DNA of 64,000 nt from Pagrus major (lineage: Eukaryota > Chordata > Actinopteri > Spariformes > Sparidae), in assembly GCF_040436345.1 (NCBI RefSeq), contig NC_133223.1:22035613-22099612 (forward strand), in the 5' to 3' direction. Every line of letters starts with the position of its first letter. Position 1 is the first letter of the stretch. Positions 25,041 to 37,600 of the stretch are shown here, piece by piece. The notes beneath the pieces were generated by a model that saw only the letters and a list, made by a program, of their open reading frames with translations, was not told where the DNA came from and made no database searches. The translations under genes and the position numbers were made by a program.

Positions 25041-25163
25041 ATGGCACCCAAGAAGGACGTTAAGGCTCCCGCCAAGAAGGCCGAACCTGCACCTGCACCA
25101 GCACCCGCACCCGAGCCTGCCCCTGCTCCTGCCGCTCCCGCCGTCGACCTGTCCGCAGTCAAG
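25041..25163 (+). CDS. myl1: myl1 coding exon 1 (Ala-Pro-rich A1 extension)
   Basis: Forty-one codons: [16 protein letters not shown], then repeated Ala-Pro, ending VDLSAVK with donor GTACAA. The start context GAGATGG follows the TATA-type promoter. The Lys-rich start is the actin-binding part of long essential light chains. Confidence 0.96.
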
Positions 25164-28100
25164 GTACAATGACCGTGAACGCATGAGCTCTGCTGTGGGG
25201 AGGGATGGAGATAGGATGATGGCTGCTCAGGAGGAGCTGGGATTTGACTGTTAGTGGTTCTTTTTAGAGGACTCCTTGAGGAGTGTTTTTCTTCTTTTTT
25301 TTTTTTAAATTTCGGGCATTTGAAGGAGGAACAACATGAGAATAACAGAGGACTGCTTTGATCAAAGGTGTCAATGTGTTTACAGTGCAAATGCAGCCTA
25401 ATGGCGCATGCATCAGATCTAGAATGAAGGTTGTGTTGTTGGTGTTTTTTGGACAAAGTCTGATTAAACTGGGACTTTGTTTTAATGCAAATCTTAATCA
25501 GCACACACAGGTTTATATGAGTGGATGCAGCACAGTATAGTAATAATGAGTAAATGAGAGCAGCAGCTGCAGGTTTGAATGATCACACTCAGAGCTGCAC
25601 AGAGGATGACTAGAACCATGGATAGCTCACCATGGTTCAGACCACGCCCCCCTGTTCTCTGGATTGGACTAACACAGCGTCGACTAATGTGTGATGGCAA
25701 TGCAGGGTGACACCAAATGTGGACATGTTAATGTAGCTAAAGATGGACCTCCACAGATCGGGTGCCACCATGTGAAGCTAATTTTGGCAAAGAGACAAAG
25801 TTTAATCCCTGTGCAGACCTGATTAATTAGTCCTGATTGAGTGGAGATGCCTGGTTATTCTGGCCTCCAGCAATCAAAGTGGTTGTGTTGATGATAAGAT
25901 GCCATGTGAAAATGTTATGTATTAATATGGCTGCTTTGTATTGGCTTCTAGATCGAGTTCAGCGCAGACCAGATTGATGGTAAGTACACCTCCAAACAGT
26001 CCATGAAACTCTTTTCCCAAAATATAATATCTTTTGGCCTCCTGTCTGGAAAATCTCACTCTATCACTTCACAGGAGTCTTTAAAGTTAGAGAGTAAAAC
26101 AACATGGAATACTAAAGGTGAGATCGATGGCAGCCTGCCACAGACATAGTGCAGGGTCTGACAGGTCATATAACAAATGGTCACCTCTGTCATTTCTGTC
26201 TTGTGAAACCTGATAGTCTGGAAGCGAAGGAGCCATTCGAGTGTCCCGTACATTTTAAGTGAACAAAAAGACAGAAACAACCATAAAAACTTGAATTTTA
26301 CATCAACATAAACATCCAAAACATCAAACAAAATAATAGTTTGTTGGCTAAATGCATTGATGGTTATATTTGAAAGAAAAAGAAAAGAAAAATAAGAAAA
26401 ATGTCCACATTAAGTCTCAAGGCTGTCAGGTGTTGTCAGTGCAACATTTTGCAAGTAAAAGTAGTGAATAAAAGGTAAAACAGTAACTAAATCATCTTGT
26501 TTCTGGTTAAAAAGCGTTCAGATTATATCACTTATTAATAAAACTGCATGTGAAGAGGTTCATTTATTAAGTGGAGGCCCGAGTGTCACAAATCAATCCA
26601 GCCAATCCCTGAGTCCTGATATGAACTGCAGATTGTTTGTTGGCTGCTTGTTGTTGTTGAAAAGTGACTCCATGTAAATAGATCAGTGATATCAAACTTT
26701 TAAAGTATTTCCAGAGGAAGTATTTCTAGCAGCTCATTTCAGGGATTACACGAGGATACTTTAGAATAGTCAAGCGTTTCATATAAACAAAAAAAATTTC
26801 CCCTCTGACCCTTGATTGGATCGGAGCAGACCGTTCCTGGCAGGCTGCTCGTTACACTGCAGTCAGCATTCCCTACTTTTACTCCGCTCGCCCACAGAGG
26901 GCCTTGCCTTTAAAAGGAGGGGGCTCATATTCTCAGCTATGTTTATCAATTCCAAGGTGGTCTTTTAAAAGGGTTCAGAGAGAGAGAGAGAGAAGGGAGA
27001 CAGCTGAGATGGAAATAGTACGAAGGGTGACGGAGCTCGACAGGAGTCGGTCCATTCAGCCCAAAATACCCTAACCTATAGAGACATCTTGCCCTTGTTA
27101 TACGTTTCTGCTGACAGGTTGTAGAGGAGCTGCCTCCACCTGCTGGCAGGTGTTCCAACAGCCCCAGCTACCTCTGCTGACAAGCTAACAACCGTCTCCA
27201 ACGGTTGGAAAAATGCTGTAGGACATGGAAAGATATATATTCTTTTTTTTGAAGTAACAGCGGTGTAGATTATTATATGTTCAAAGGTCTTAATTGGCCT
27301 ATTAAAACTGGACATGATTTTCAGGCAAATAAATAAACACTTTAAAGCACATAAATATCAAAAATATACAAATGGATCCACTGTTGGCTTCAGTGTTATA
27401 TTTTGAACTGTGGATAAAACTCAGCTCTAAGCCAATCTCTAGTGCAGCACTGACATATAATAAATATAAGAAAAATTATTTTGAATTATTGTTTTAATAC
27501 CATGCTGTAATTAACAATACACAAATAAAAAAATACCCTGCAGACTGACTTATTTAACTTTATACAGGACCTGTCACTTTCTAAAGGAATTACCATATTG
27601 CATATGATAATAAACTTCTTATTTATTTATATAGCACATTTAAAAGCAGAGTTTACAAAGTGCTTTGACAAGCAAGCAAAAGCAGGAAACTTGGGAAGAC
27701 GATATTACAGAATAAACACTCGACAGTCGAGCCGAGTCTGAGGAGAGTTAAAACAAAAAAGGCAGAACACAAAATGTAAAAACACAAAAAGTCAATGTGA
27801 GTAATTACAATTAAATGGAGTAAAAGCGATAAAACAGGCAAAGTCACAGTAAAAAAGTAAAGCAAACAGAGATAAATAAGAGAATAAAACCAATAAAGGA
27901 CGACAGCAGTTTGATAGTTTAAAGTCCCTCAAGCAAAAAGAAGATACCGTTCAGACATCATATACTCACTTCTGAACAGTTTACAAACGGAAATAAGTTG
28001 ATAAATATGAGGACACTGGCTTCATGAAGGTGATGATGTCCTCTCGTCCCTCCTCTCCACAGACTACAGGGAGGCCTTTGGCCTGTTCGACAGGGTGGGC

Positions 28101-30782
28101 GACGCCAAGGTGGCTTACAACCAGATCGCTGACATCATGCGCGCTCTGGGACAGAACCCCACCAACAAGGAGGTGACAAAACTGCTGGGAAACCCCTCCG
28201 CTGACGGTAAGAGCATGTGTAGCGTTTGTTCTACGTTCAGGATTTGTATGATTATGGTCAGGTTTTATAGGTTGTTTGGATATTTTGTGCTATTTCTTTT
28301 ATTTAAATGTGATCATTCCATTCAAAATAATTAGAAACATGTCAGTCTTTCCCAAATTATTTAATTATTCTTGGGAGTGAAAGGCTACTGCAGACTGCCA
28401 GACAAACATGGTACTACCTCTAGTTTTGTTAATGATAATGATAAAATGACATTTGTATGGATGGCCGCATGATCTGTAGCCTGCGGCATTATGAGCAGCA
28501 CTTTGAATAAACCTTGCTAAAACCGATCAGTAAATCAGAGCAGAAGGTGATGTTTGTTTCGATGGTGTCGCAACTTTAAAGTGGGTATAGTTTTGGAAGA
28601 AGATATTAAAAAATAGCTGCTTTTGTGGCTGTAAACAGTCACGTTCAATCAAATCACATGCTTGCCTTTGCTTTCAAATCAGTCTGCACATTAAATGTGC
28701 TATGGAACAGATTACAAACATGTCTCAGAAACGAAGCCTATACATGTTTTGAGCACATAGTCAACAGGCTGAATCTCACATTTGAGCTGCCAGTTAGTGG
28801 TAGAAATGCACTGTTTCACCCCATCACACCATGAAGTACGTCATACTGCTCTTTGCACTATGCAATGCAAACTATCCACACCCTGCTTGGATGTTTGGTG
28901 AGGTCAACAAATCTCGAATCTTTGCACCCTCAGAGATCAGTGAAACAATGCTTATCTTTAAGTCATGAATTGGTCTGGTGGTCCTTATACTGTATGATTT
29001 TGTTAGATACTTTTGATGCGTGCCTCTCATCTGGACTGTGCAGACAGCCGACGATGCAGCTGCAAATCTCTATATCCTAAAAACCAAAACAGCCCCATGA
29101 TGTGTAATGATTACTGAAAGAACCACAGCTGTACCTCACTCTGCACAGTCAAGACTGTAGCAAGTCGTACCAAATACACGGAAAATACAGAAAGAAACTA
29201 AGCATTTATACTGTCTACTGAAAATGTGTCCATGTGGCAGCTGTTGTCTCAAAACCTGCCTGGCTTGTCCACCTCTGCACGTAGATGACTGTCATCTCTG
29301 CTTTCTTCAACGCAGACATGAACAGCAAGAGAGTAGATTTCGATGGTTTCCTGCCCATGCTCCAGACCATCATCAACAGCCCAAACAAGGCCGGATTTGA
29401 GGACTACGTTGAGGGTCTGCGCGTCTTCGACAAGGAGGGCAACGGCACAGTGATGGGCGCTGAGCTGCGTATCGTTCTGTCAACACTGGGTGAGTCATGT
29501 CGGGGCGCTTGTGTGTCTTTCTGTGTATGTTGGTGTGCGTATAGTGTGTGTGTGTGTGTGTGTATTCATACCTGTCATCCTCTGCCTCCCCCTACAGGAG
29601 AGAAGATGACTGAGGCTGAGATTGATGCTCTCATGGCAGGACAGGAGGACGAGAACGGCTGTGTCAACTACGAGGGTGAGAAACAATATGATATCAAGAA
29701 CAATAATAAATGTTAAGAACAATATAGAACATTAAGGGCTCTATAGGTTGTAATGTACTTTTTATATTTTAACAGTCTTTTAGATTCCACACTGGTTGTG
29801 TATTATTAAACACTGATTCCCACTCAGGGGGTTTGGACTCCCACTAGGGGTCGCCAAAGCCGCACTGGGTAAAATGCTTTTGAATTATAAGGGGCGTAAG
29901 AAAACTTAATATTATCGATATATTTTTATAAATAAATATATTCCGAAATATTTTGAAATAAGTAAAACAAACCTCAGCATTTCATTCATTTCTGTGAGGA
30001 CATGTGAAGACAAGCTATTTTTACAGAGCCTTCACTCTGCTAAACAGCCTCGTCCTGCATTAGTAATGTAGAGTATGCAATTAAAACTGAGCTAATAGAA
30101 AACTGGCCAAGCGTAAGGTAAAGTACTACACTAAATTTGTGAAGAAAGAAGCTTATAAGGTATACATGATTGTTAAAAATACATATAATACATAATACTC
30201 TGCTCAAAATTCATCTGAACTGCTCCTTTCACACAGACTTCCTGCTGTTATTGAGTTCAATATTTGGGTTAATTGTTCAGTTGGTCAGTTGTTCTGTACT
30301 GTTATTGTTAGTCAATGACAATAATGTAAAATATCTGTAAAATGTGTCACCTCGTCATGGGTTGCCAGTTTACTTAATGATAGAAAGGGGTCCCTTTTAT
30401 CAATTCATTTTTCACTATTAGCTTTAGATCATTTTAAAGTTGCACTCCACCAAATTTAACTATTGAAGCTGTATGTCTTCTTTGGCTAAATCTTTTGAGT
30501 GCCCCTCTAAATGCTCACATAACCCAGAAAATGAGTTGTCAATTTTCACCTTTGATAAGATTTCCCATTAAAGTATATATAGAATGTATATATAAGAATT
30601 TTGTAAACCTGACTAAACCTGTTTTCTTGTGTTATAGTCAATATCTCATCTGTGTTATGCTAAAAGTAAAGTTCGTACACATTCCTCTCCTCACTCACTC
30701 ATCTCCCCTCTCTTCTCTCCACCCTGTCTGCCGCTCCTGGTCTTCATCTGCAGCCTTTGTCAAGCACATCATGTCTGTTTAA
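25041..30782 (+). CDS. myl1: myl1, myosin essential light chain, fast skeletal, long (A1/LC1) form
   Basis: Binds the first IQ motif of fast myosin heavy chain and stabilises the lever arm in sarcomeres. Six coding exons (25041-25163, 25952-25979, 28063-28206, 29316-29489, 29598-29675, 30754-30782) give 191 residues. Residues 1-41 are the long-form extension: [10 protein letters not shown], then Ala-Pro repeats, as in actin-touching A1 light chains. The conserved core follows: [22 protein letters not shown] (EF-hand 1), [28 protein letters not shown] (EF-hand 3), and the C-terminus AFVKHIMSV. All junctions are GT-AG with consistent phases. In amniotes a second internal promoter makes the short MLC3 form; no coding MLC3 exon was found here, in line with a separate fish gene for that form. 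The paralogues myl4 and myl6 are less likely given the APKK start and synteny. Confidence 0.97.
25164..25951 (+). other. myl1 intron 1
   Basis: Contains no recognisable MLC3-type first exon and no other gene. Confidence 0.6.
25952..25979 (+). CDS. myl1: myl1 coding exon 2 (28-nt micro-exon)
   Basis: IEFSADQID plus one base, flanked by TTCTAG and GTAAGTAC. A 28-nt exon at this place is the LC1-specific exon known in amniote MYL1. Confidence 0.94.
25980..28062 (+). other. myl1 intron 2, with possible internal control region and an interspersed repeat
   Basis: Positions 26890-26940 have a tttaaaaggaggggg TATA-like stretch. Two E-boxes (CACCTG at 27137-27142 and CAGGTG at 27147-27152) are separated by 4 bp. 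Positions 27618-27900 match a common fish repeat beginning tatatagcacatttaaaagc. No coding exon is seen. Confidence 0.45.
28063..28206 (+). CDS. myl1: myl1 coding exon 3
   Basis: Completes Asp, then [20 protein letters not shown] to ...KLLGNPSAD plus one base. Encodes the first EF-hand, whose calcium loop is degenerate as is usual for essential light chains. Confidence 0.97.
28207..29315 (+). other. myl1 intron 3
   Basis: No features recognised. Confidence 0.5.
29316..29489 (+). CDS. myl1: myl1 coding exon 4
   Basis: Completes Asp, then [18 protein letters not shown] to ...[13 protein letters not shown] plus one base. Encodes the linker and third EF-hand (FDKEGNGTV). Confidence 0.97.
29598..29675 (+). 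CDS. myl1: myl1 coding exon 5
   Basis: Completes Gly, then [20 protein letters not shown] to CVNYE plus one base. This is the C-lobe fourth EF-hand. The preceding intron holds a short (GT)n run at about 29546-29562. Confidence 0.97.
29676..30753 (+). other. myl1 intron 5
   Basis: AT-rich intron. Near 30438 the phrase gcactccaccaaattt resembles the end of the palindromic MITE family. No exon is seen. Confidence 0.4.
30754..30782 (+). CDS. myl1: myl1 coding exon 6 and stop
   Basis: Acceptor CTGCAG, then the last base pair of Ala, FVKHIMSV and TAA at 30780-30782. The sequence is the invariant essential light chain C-terminus. Confidence 0.97.
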
Positions 30783-31300
30783 GGACCCTGCCACTGCGGT
30801 GGTGAGCATCGTATAAGTGCAGACCCCATGGTGTCGCGACATCCACTCACTGTTTCCTGTACCACCTGAGGAAGCAGGGGGAACAAAGGACTATGAGATG
30901 TCATTTCCTGAATCCTTTTGTTTTGTTCTACACTTTTTTTTTGTCCAACTGGTGCTTTTCTTCCCCCTCTCCTCCTCTTCCTCCTGCTCTACGGAAAGCC
31001 GAGCCGATTTCCCACAAGATGTCTCTTCATCGCCATCCAAGTTTCCCTCTAAATGTTTTTTTTTTTTTTTTGTCGTCACTTGTTTTCACAGTGGAACAGT
31101 GATGGAGGGGACCGTGGGATATTCATGACCATCCCCTCCTGTCACTTACTGTCTGGCTAGCTCTCTATCTGCCAGTGAAGTGACTGGTTTTGACCAGGAC
31201 TGGCCATCAAAATGAATCCACTCCTCGCCCAAACCCATCCCTAGGTCTTAACTTATTGTATCCTCTGGCATTTCACAATAAACTTTTCACAAACTCCCAT
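30783..31300 (+). terminator. myl1: myl1 3' UTR and poly(A) signal
   Basis: About 500 nt after the stop, ending with AATAAA at 31277-31282 and cleavage expected near 31300. It includes a T-run (about 31056-31071). Confidence 0.8.
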
Positions 31301-32048
31301 TTTACTTCCACATTTTTGACTCTATTTGTTTGATGCAGATCATTTGCATACATAATTCAGCCAGATGCATGTGTAACAAATAGTTTGACATTTTGGGAAA
31401 TATGCTCTTTGGCTTTCCTGCCAAGAGTCAGATGAAAACATTGACACCACGCTCCGTCATTTCCCTGTTTTTGTAGGTTAAACAGTGACATAAGTATATA
31501 TTTAAATTTTCATGTGTTATGCGATCAAAGTCTAAAGTTTTTCACAAGCCATAATCCCACATCTCTGGCAACACCTGAGGTTTTGACTAATAGCTGAAAA
31601 AAATCATTACCACCAGTAAATAGGACGAACCTTAGATACGACTTAGCAACTGGAGATAAACTAGTCCGCTCAGCTCATAGAACCCAACTAACCCAACCTA
31701 ACTAAATATAATTTGACGGCATGCATGTGACAACAAGACAAGCTAGCTAACCAGCCTTGTCACTGTCCCCATCAAGATCACAATAAAAAATTGGCCATAT
31801 GTAGCCAAAGTCGGCTGAAGTAATGTGTTACAGGCGCCATCCTGTGCCATTTAATTTACATCTGACTTTGAGGTGTCTGCAGCCAGCTTACGCCAGTGGC
31901 TCTCATTTTGGCTGTAGCACATTAATTTAGAGCGGTGAACAGATGCTGGAAGTAGCTCCATAGGGGTCAGTTACACCCTGCAGCCAAACACAATCGAGTA
32001 TTTACCCAGATCATGGTATAAACTGTGTTAATCACTGAGCTTTAGGAG

Positions 32049-32538
32049 CAGTGATAAAAAGTACCCAGAATTCATACTTGAGCAAAAGTAAAGATATTGT
32101 TTTAAAATACTGTAGGACTTTGGTAAAAGTGAAAGTCACTCATACGAATAGTACTTGAGTATAAGTCAAGCATAAGTAAGTTATACATACTGTATATTTA
32201 CATGTATGCATATACTTTATACTATAAGTCGATCGATTCAAATCCGATATTTAGCATCTTCCGGATTATTGGAATCACTGTTTATTGTTGATCAAATAAG
32301 TTTATTTAAAAATGCACTCATTTGGCGCTGATGCAACATGTAATCTGAAAAGTAACTATTAACTAACTTTATAAAATTAATGTAGCGAGTAAAAAAGTAC
32401 AATATTTGCCTCCAAAATGTAGGGGAGTGGAAGTATAAAGAAGCAGAAAAAGGAAATGCTCAAGTAAAATACAAGTACCTCAAAATTGTGCTTAAGTACA
32501 GCACTTGAGTAAATGTACTTAGTTACATTCCATCACTG
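32049..32538 (+). mobile_element. hAT-like non-autonomous element, near-intact copy
   Basis: Starts CAGTGATAAAAAGTACC and ends ACATTCCATCACTG, so the ends are inverted. The interior shows acttgagtataagt, cctccaaaatgtagggg and gctcaagtaaaatacaag, shared with copies at 12720-14580 and 15997. No transposase frame. No clear 8-bp target duplication is seen. Confidence 0.65.
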
Positions 32539-32815
32539 AGCTAAGCTAAGCTAATCACCTTGTATGCTGTAGCTTCACATTTACAGTACAAACATGAGAG
32601 TGGTATCAATCTTATCATCTAATTTTCATATAGAAAGTAAAAAATAATCACCTGACTACTGTTTTTGTCACCGTAGAACGAAACTTTTATATCTACAGTC
32701 GTTATCTTAATTTTACCGCTAGAAGCCACCAAATCCTGCAAACTGGACCTCTAACTGCACAATATGTCTTGTTATGTGAATAGAAGACAGTACTCAGGTA
32801 TCACTTTTTGTCCTT

Positions 32816-34444
32816 TTTATTGTCATTAATTATTGTAATTGGTGTCATATCAACAAGAGAAAAACTGCGTACATCTACTTGACCTTTTAAATACATTTAC
32901 AGTTGCTGTAGGGTGGAGCGGGAGGTGGGAAGGGGGCACACGGAGATGGGGTATGCAGAAAAAACACAGAAGCAAACAAACAGTCGCAGGTGAGGGCAGT
33001 AATTAGGCAGGAGGCAGGATATACCACAAATGGTGTCTGAAAAAAGAAACTAGATCACCCAAACACTTGTTTTCCTAACAGATGTAACAGGATCCGAGTT
33101 CCCCTCGGCCGTTTTTCTTTTTTGCTTTATGAATTGTCTTTTTAATGGATTTTTTTCAAAATATTTTTTTTTTTTTAGTCCACGTTCTTCTCCCACATAT
33201 TGCAACAAAACATCCAGATACGGTAGCATACGTCGTAAAACGGCATGGGATCTGCACCAAACGCACACACAGACAGATTTCAGAGTAGCTGCATCTTCTG
33301 CTCAATCTCAGGTCGCGTTCGAAGCGTCTTCCTCGGTGGTTCAACACAACATACAGTCCTGACGAGCGCAACATCAGCCTGCGTTAGAGGAGGAAGTGTC
33401 TGTACTGTTCATTCATGTGAGCTGAATATCTGCAGCTGTAAAGACAAGATACTTGTGTCCTTCATGGATGGAGGTTCGTCGAGTGAGCTCCGGTGTTTAA
33501 TACTGTTTTAATGTATAAACAGGCGTCTATATTGAACTACTGAGCAGGTACAAGTGTATGATGCTCTTCAACAGGACTGAGATGCATTCCTTAGCAACAC
33601 CGATTCAGCTGTCTGACAATGTCACCAAGCATTACACTGTAAACAACTAATAACTACAAAACATGAACTTGTTTTATCTTTATCCAATAATTGAGGAAAT
33701 AACTTACTAAAATCCTTTTTTTAGATTACAAAATAGCCTCTTTTAATATTAGAATCAATACATGCTTGTCATAACATGACCTAGTTCTTGCAGTAATGCA
33801 ATTTTACAGGTATATTTTATAGCCATATTGTCACTTCCTTTTAAAATGTTTTCAGGACATGTAGATGGCAAAGAACTTGTATTTTTATACATGTTTCTAT
33901 ATATATTTGTTAAATATATTATATATTGGATGACAAGAATGACTTGCAGTAAGGATGCTTGGTTCGTTAGGGGGTTTGGCGTCCATGCACTTTTTACTGA
34001 GCAAGAACAACACGTGCTGCGTGGTGCGCTGGCCGCATTACTTCTTATTTAATGTAGAAAAAAGGCTGCAGCTTCTTCAGAACACTGATCCAGGACCAGT
34101 CAAGCCAATACCTGGTCTCTACTTTGTGTAAACCACTTAATCTAGGACCAGTGCTCAGATTGAACTATTCTATGCAACATCATTCAAAAAGAGAGAGGCC
34201 AACGAAATGAATAAGAAATAGCACATACTTGGATTTAAAATAGACAGGAAATAAAGAGAACCGTACAGTAGCTCCTAATTCGAGTCTCTACTTAAGAGTT
34301 GAATGATGGGTCTTGAAGAGGAGATGTTAAGAGGCTGTGGTTTATCTGAGGTTGGCCTCAGGGTGGCAGAAGTGGGCAGAGAAGTTCAAAGGGATCAGGG
34401 CGAGGATGCCTCAGGTGCGGAGCAGGAATCCAGAGACCCAGTGT
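32816..34444 (-). other. map2: probable map2 3' UTR
   Basis: Follows the map2 stop on the minus strand. The first good minus-strand AATAAA outside the neighbouring repeat is at 32816-32821, giving a 3' UTR of about 1.6 kb. The 3' end is inferred; earlier or later poly(A) sites are possible. Confidence 0.4.
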
Positions 34445-34666
34445 TCACAAGCCCTGCTTGGCCAGAGCTGCAGTGACGTCCTCCGCCAGGGTGGCTAACT
34501 GTGGTGAATCCATCATGTTGAGACTGCCGGAGGATGATAGGTGGCTGTCCCGGTGGCGCTGGGGAGACACCGAGCCTGACAGGCCGGGAGACTGGACGAT
34601 GATGTCGGCTCCGTGGTCCACTCGCGCCTTGGCGTTGTCGCGGAACGCCAGCCTGTGGGTCTCGAT
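34445..34666 (-). CDS. map2: map2 last coding exon (tail repeat and stop)
   Basis: Seventy-three codons and TGA (34445-34447): [21 protein letters not shown], a Ser-rich stretch, then the conserved end [20 protein letters not shown]. Acceptor TGCTAG. Confidence 0.96.
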   Translation of the reverse strand: METHRLAFRDNAKARVDHGADIIVQSPGLSGSVSPQRHRDSHLSSSGSLNMMDSPQLATLAEDVTAALAKQGL

Positions 34667-37600
34667 CTAGCAGAGGCAGGTGGAGTGATGACGTGAGATG
34701 TGGATGGGGAGGAAGAAATAGATCATTTTCATATCATGTAGAAGGAAAATATTTTTATGAATCATTGTGAGTCAGCTCTACAACTAGTGCAAATGGAAGA
34801 TTACTAAAGTTTAGGGAACTCTTAAGAACTGTACTCACTGTACTTTGTCCTGTGTGCACAACTCAGGGTGTTTCAACTCTACATTAGTTATTGATCCTGG
34901 TGTATACTATACCTTTACCTTCACTGGCGGATAAAGGAATACAACAAGTTTTTGGAAGATTGGCTTGTTAAACACATTTTTTATATATATTAGATGTAAA
35001 CTTGATCCAATTTTATTTAAACATTACCTGTTTTACCCTCCAGCACTATATAACAGACTATGCATCTACCTTCTATGATTACAGTTATGTTCACTGTCTA
35101 CATCCTCTTCACATTAAAATTAACAAATTAAGGCAACTTAGAAGTCTGCACAGTATGACTTGGATACGAAATCACACTCACAAAAGAAGCAAAGAGAGTC
35201 TATGAGAGCTTAAATCTAAATTTACTAGTAAGCTTGTGTCGAAATTTTCTAGTAAGACAATTTTTCAAAAACTTTTGTTTTCCTTTAAATCATGGATTGG
35301 GAGCATGGAGCTGACACTCACCATGAAGTTGCCTCCACCAGGAGTGTGATGAGCATTATCCAGGGAACCCACCTTGGCTTGGGCCTTGTCTTTGAAGTCC
35401 AACTTCACAGTCTCTATACGCACGTGACCGCCGCCTGGAGAAAAAAAAGTCAGTGTAAGAGAAGTGTAGAAGGTGTACAGCGTGTTGAGACATGAGGTAC
35501 ACTATATGGCCAAAAGTCAGTGGACACCTGACCATCACACCCTAAAACATAGAGCATTAATATGGCGTTGGACCCCCTTTTATGGCTACAACCTCCCAGA
35601 AGATTTTGGAGCATATCTGTGGGAGTTTGTGCCCATTTAGCCAAAAAGCATTTGTGAGGTCAGACACTGATGTTGGACACGGAGGCCTGGCTCAGAATCA
35701 TTCTAATTACTCCCCGCAATGTTAAGCTGAGTTGAGGTCAGGTCTCTGTGAATGCCAATAGACCCATTTCGCTGCAGACATTTTGACTTGTCAACGCAGG
35801 AAATATCTTGGGTGGAATTTCTTACATTAATGATGGCTTCATTCCATTTTGTTGAGCTGGTTCCAGGGCTCTGGTGTTGTGTATGCTCACTCCCTGACAT
35901 GGCTTACTGGGGCACTTAATGGAATGGAGCCATTGTTTATGTTATTGGTCACACCGGTGCTTTTCCCGCTTTGACAAGCCAAAATGTCTGCCGTGAAAAG
36001 GGTCAAATGCATTCCTCCACACCAAACTCATCAAACAATGGATCTCACTTTGTGCACAGTCATGCTGGAACAGCCAAGGGCCATCACCTAACTGTTGGCA
36101 CAAACACGGAAGCACCAAACTGGCTGAAATGTGTTCATTTTCTGTGGCATTCAGAAAACCTTCACTGGAGCTAAGAGGCCTCATCCAAACCCTGAGAAAA
36201 CAGCCCCAAACTATTATCCTCCATTTACCAGACACTATCGCTCTGGCAGGTAGCGTTCAGACTGCCAGATGGTGAAATGTGGTTCATCACTCCAAAGAAC
36301 ATGTTTCCACTGCTCCAATATCCAGTTGTGGCTTGCTTTACACCATCCCAGCAGACACTTGGCATTGCGTATGGTGATGTGAGGCTTGTGAGCAGCTGCT
36401 CAGCCATGGAAGCCCAATTCATGAAGCTCCAGATGCACAATTTGTGGGCTGATGTTGCTTCCAGAGGCAGTTCATTTTTAGCACTTGTTGCATGGTCTGC
36501 CTCTTCATGGCTGAGGTGCTGTTGCTCCTAGATGCTTCCATTTCTCAATAATAGCACATAGATTTGACTAGGGAAGACTGTGTGGTGCAGAGATTTGATG
36601 AACCGACTTGTGGCGACGGCGGCATCCTATGACAGTGCCACACTCAAAAGACACTGAGCTCTAAATTCTTAATGTTTTTCAGGAGATTTCATGGCTATGT
36701 GCTGGGTTTTATGCATCTGTTAGCAGTAGGTGTGGCCGAAACATCTGAACTTAATAATTAGAGGGGGTGTCCACTGACTTTTTTGCCATAAAGTGTATCT
36801 AATCAGGTTGAGGGAGCAGCTGTCTACAGGTGACAAATGAGTTTATGTGGTTGGAAAGTATGCTCTTATAAAAACCTGGTCTTGTTGGGAAGGCTGATGT
36901 GTAATGCTGTACTGAAAGAGTTTGTATTCTCAGCCATCCCTCAGTTAGTGAAGGTTATAAAATAGAAGCACAGACAGCGAGGGCCCAGCAGATGGAGCTG
37001 CAGGACCTGAAGCAGTCACCACAACACCATCTGGGAGAGGAGAGGGGTTTTCACACCTCACAGCAAAACAGCAAGTGGTCCGGGAAATCTGCATCTAGCC
37101 AATTCACCCAAATAATAAAAAAATATATATACATTTTGCCAAATACCACTGGTTGTTATGTAATGTAGATACTAAATTTTTATCAAACTTCTGCAACTTC
37201 CTAAAAACGATGTCCTTTACTTAGTGTAATCATCAAAACTGGCTCATCTCGGACGATGAGGACTTGGGATTTTAGACCGGTCAAGACCACAACTACAGGA
37301 ATATCACTGTATTAAATAATTGTTTAATAAAAATGATGTACTCGATGGTTTCTAGGGGAAGACAAGAATAACCCAGAAAACCTTAAATAAATACAAAGAA
37401 AGACAATAATCACCCGTTTTCTGTAAGTGTTTTTAGTGAACTCAATATTTATGTCATGCGGCGAGAGACTGGTCTGTTCTTGAGTCTTGATTCGCTCACA
37501 CCGTGCCTTGATCTTTGCCTTGACTTGTTCTCAACCCCTCATGCCTTGTCTTGTCTCTGGTCTCGCTCATGACACCTCGGTTTAGGTGGTCTTGACTAAA

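Noticed and set aside
25016..25504. 162-codon minus-strand open frame
   Set aside because: Its Gly/Ala repeat end is the antisense of the Ala-Pro codons in myl1 exon 1.
25164..28062. Expected MLC3-type alternative first exon of myl1
   Set aside because: No ATG-...-ADQI coding segment with a phase 1 donor was found; fish carry this form in another gene as far as I know.
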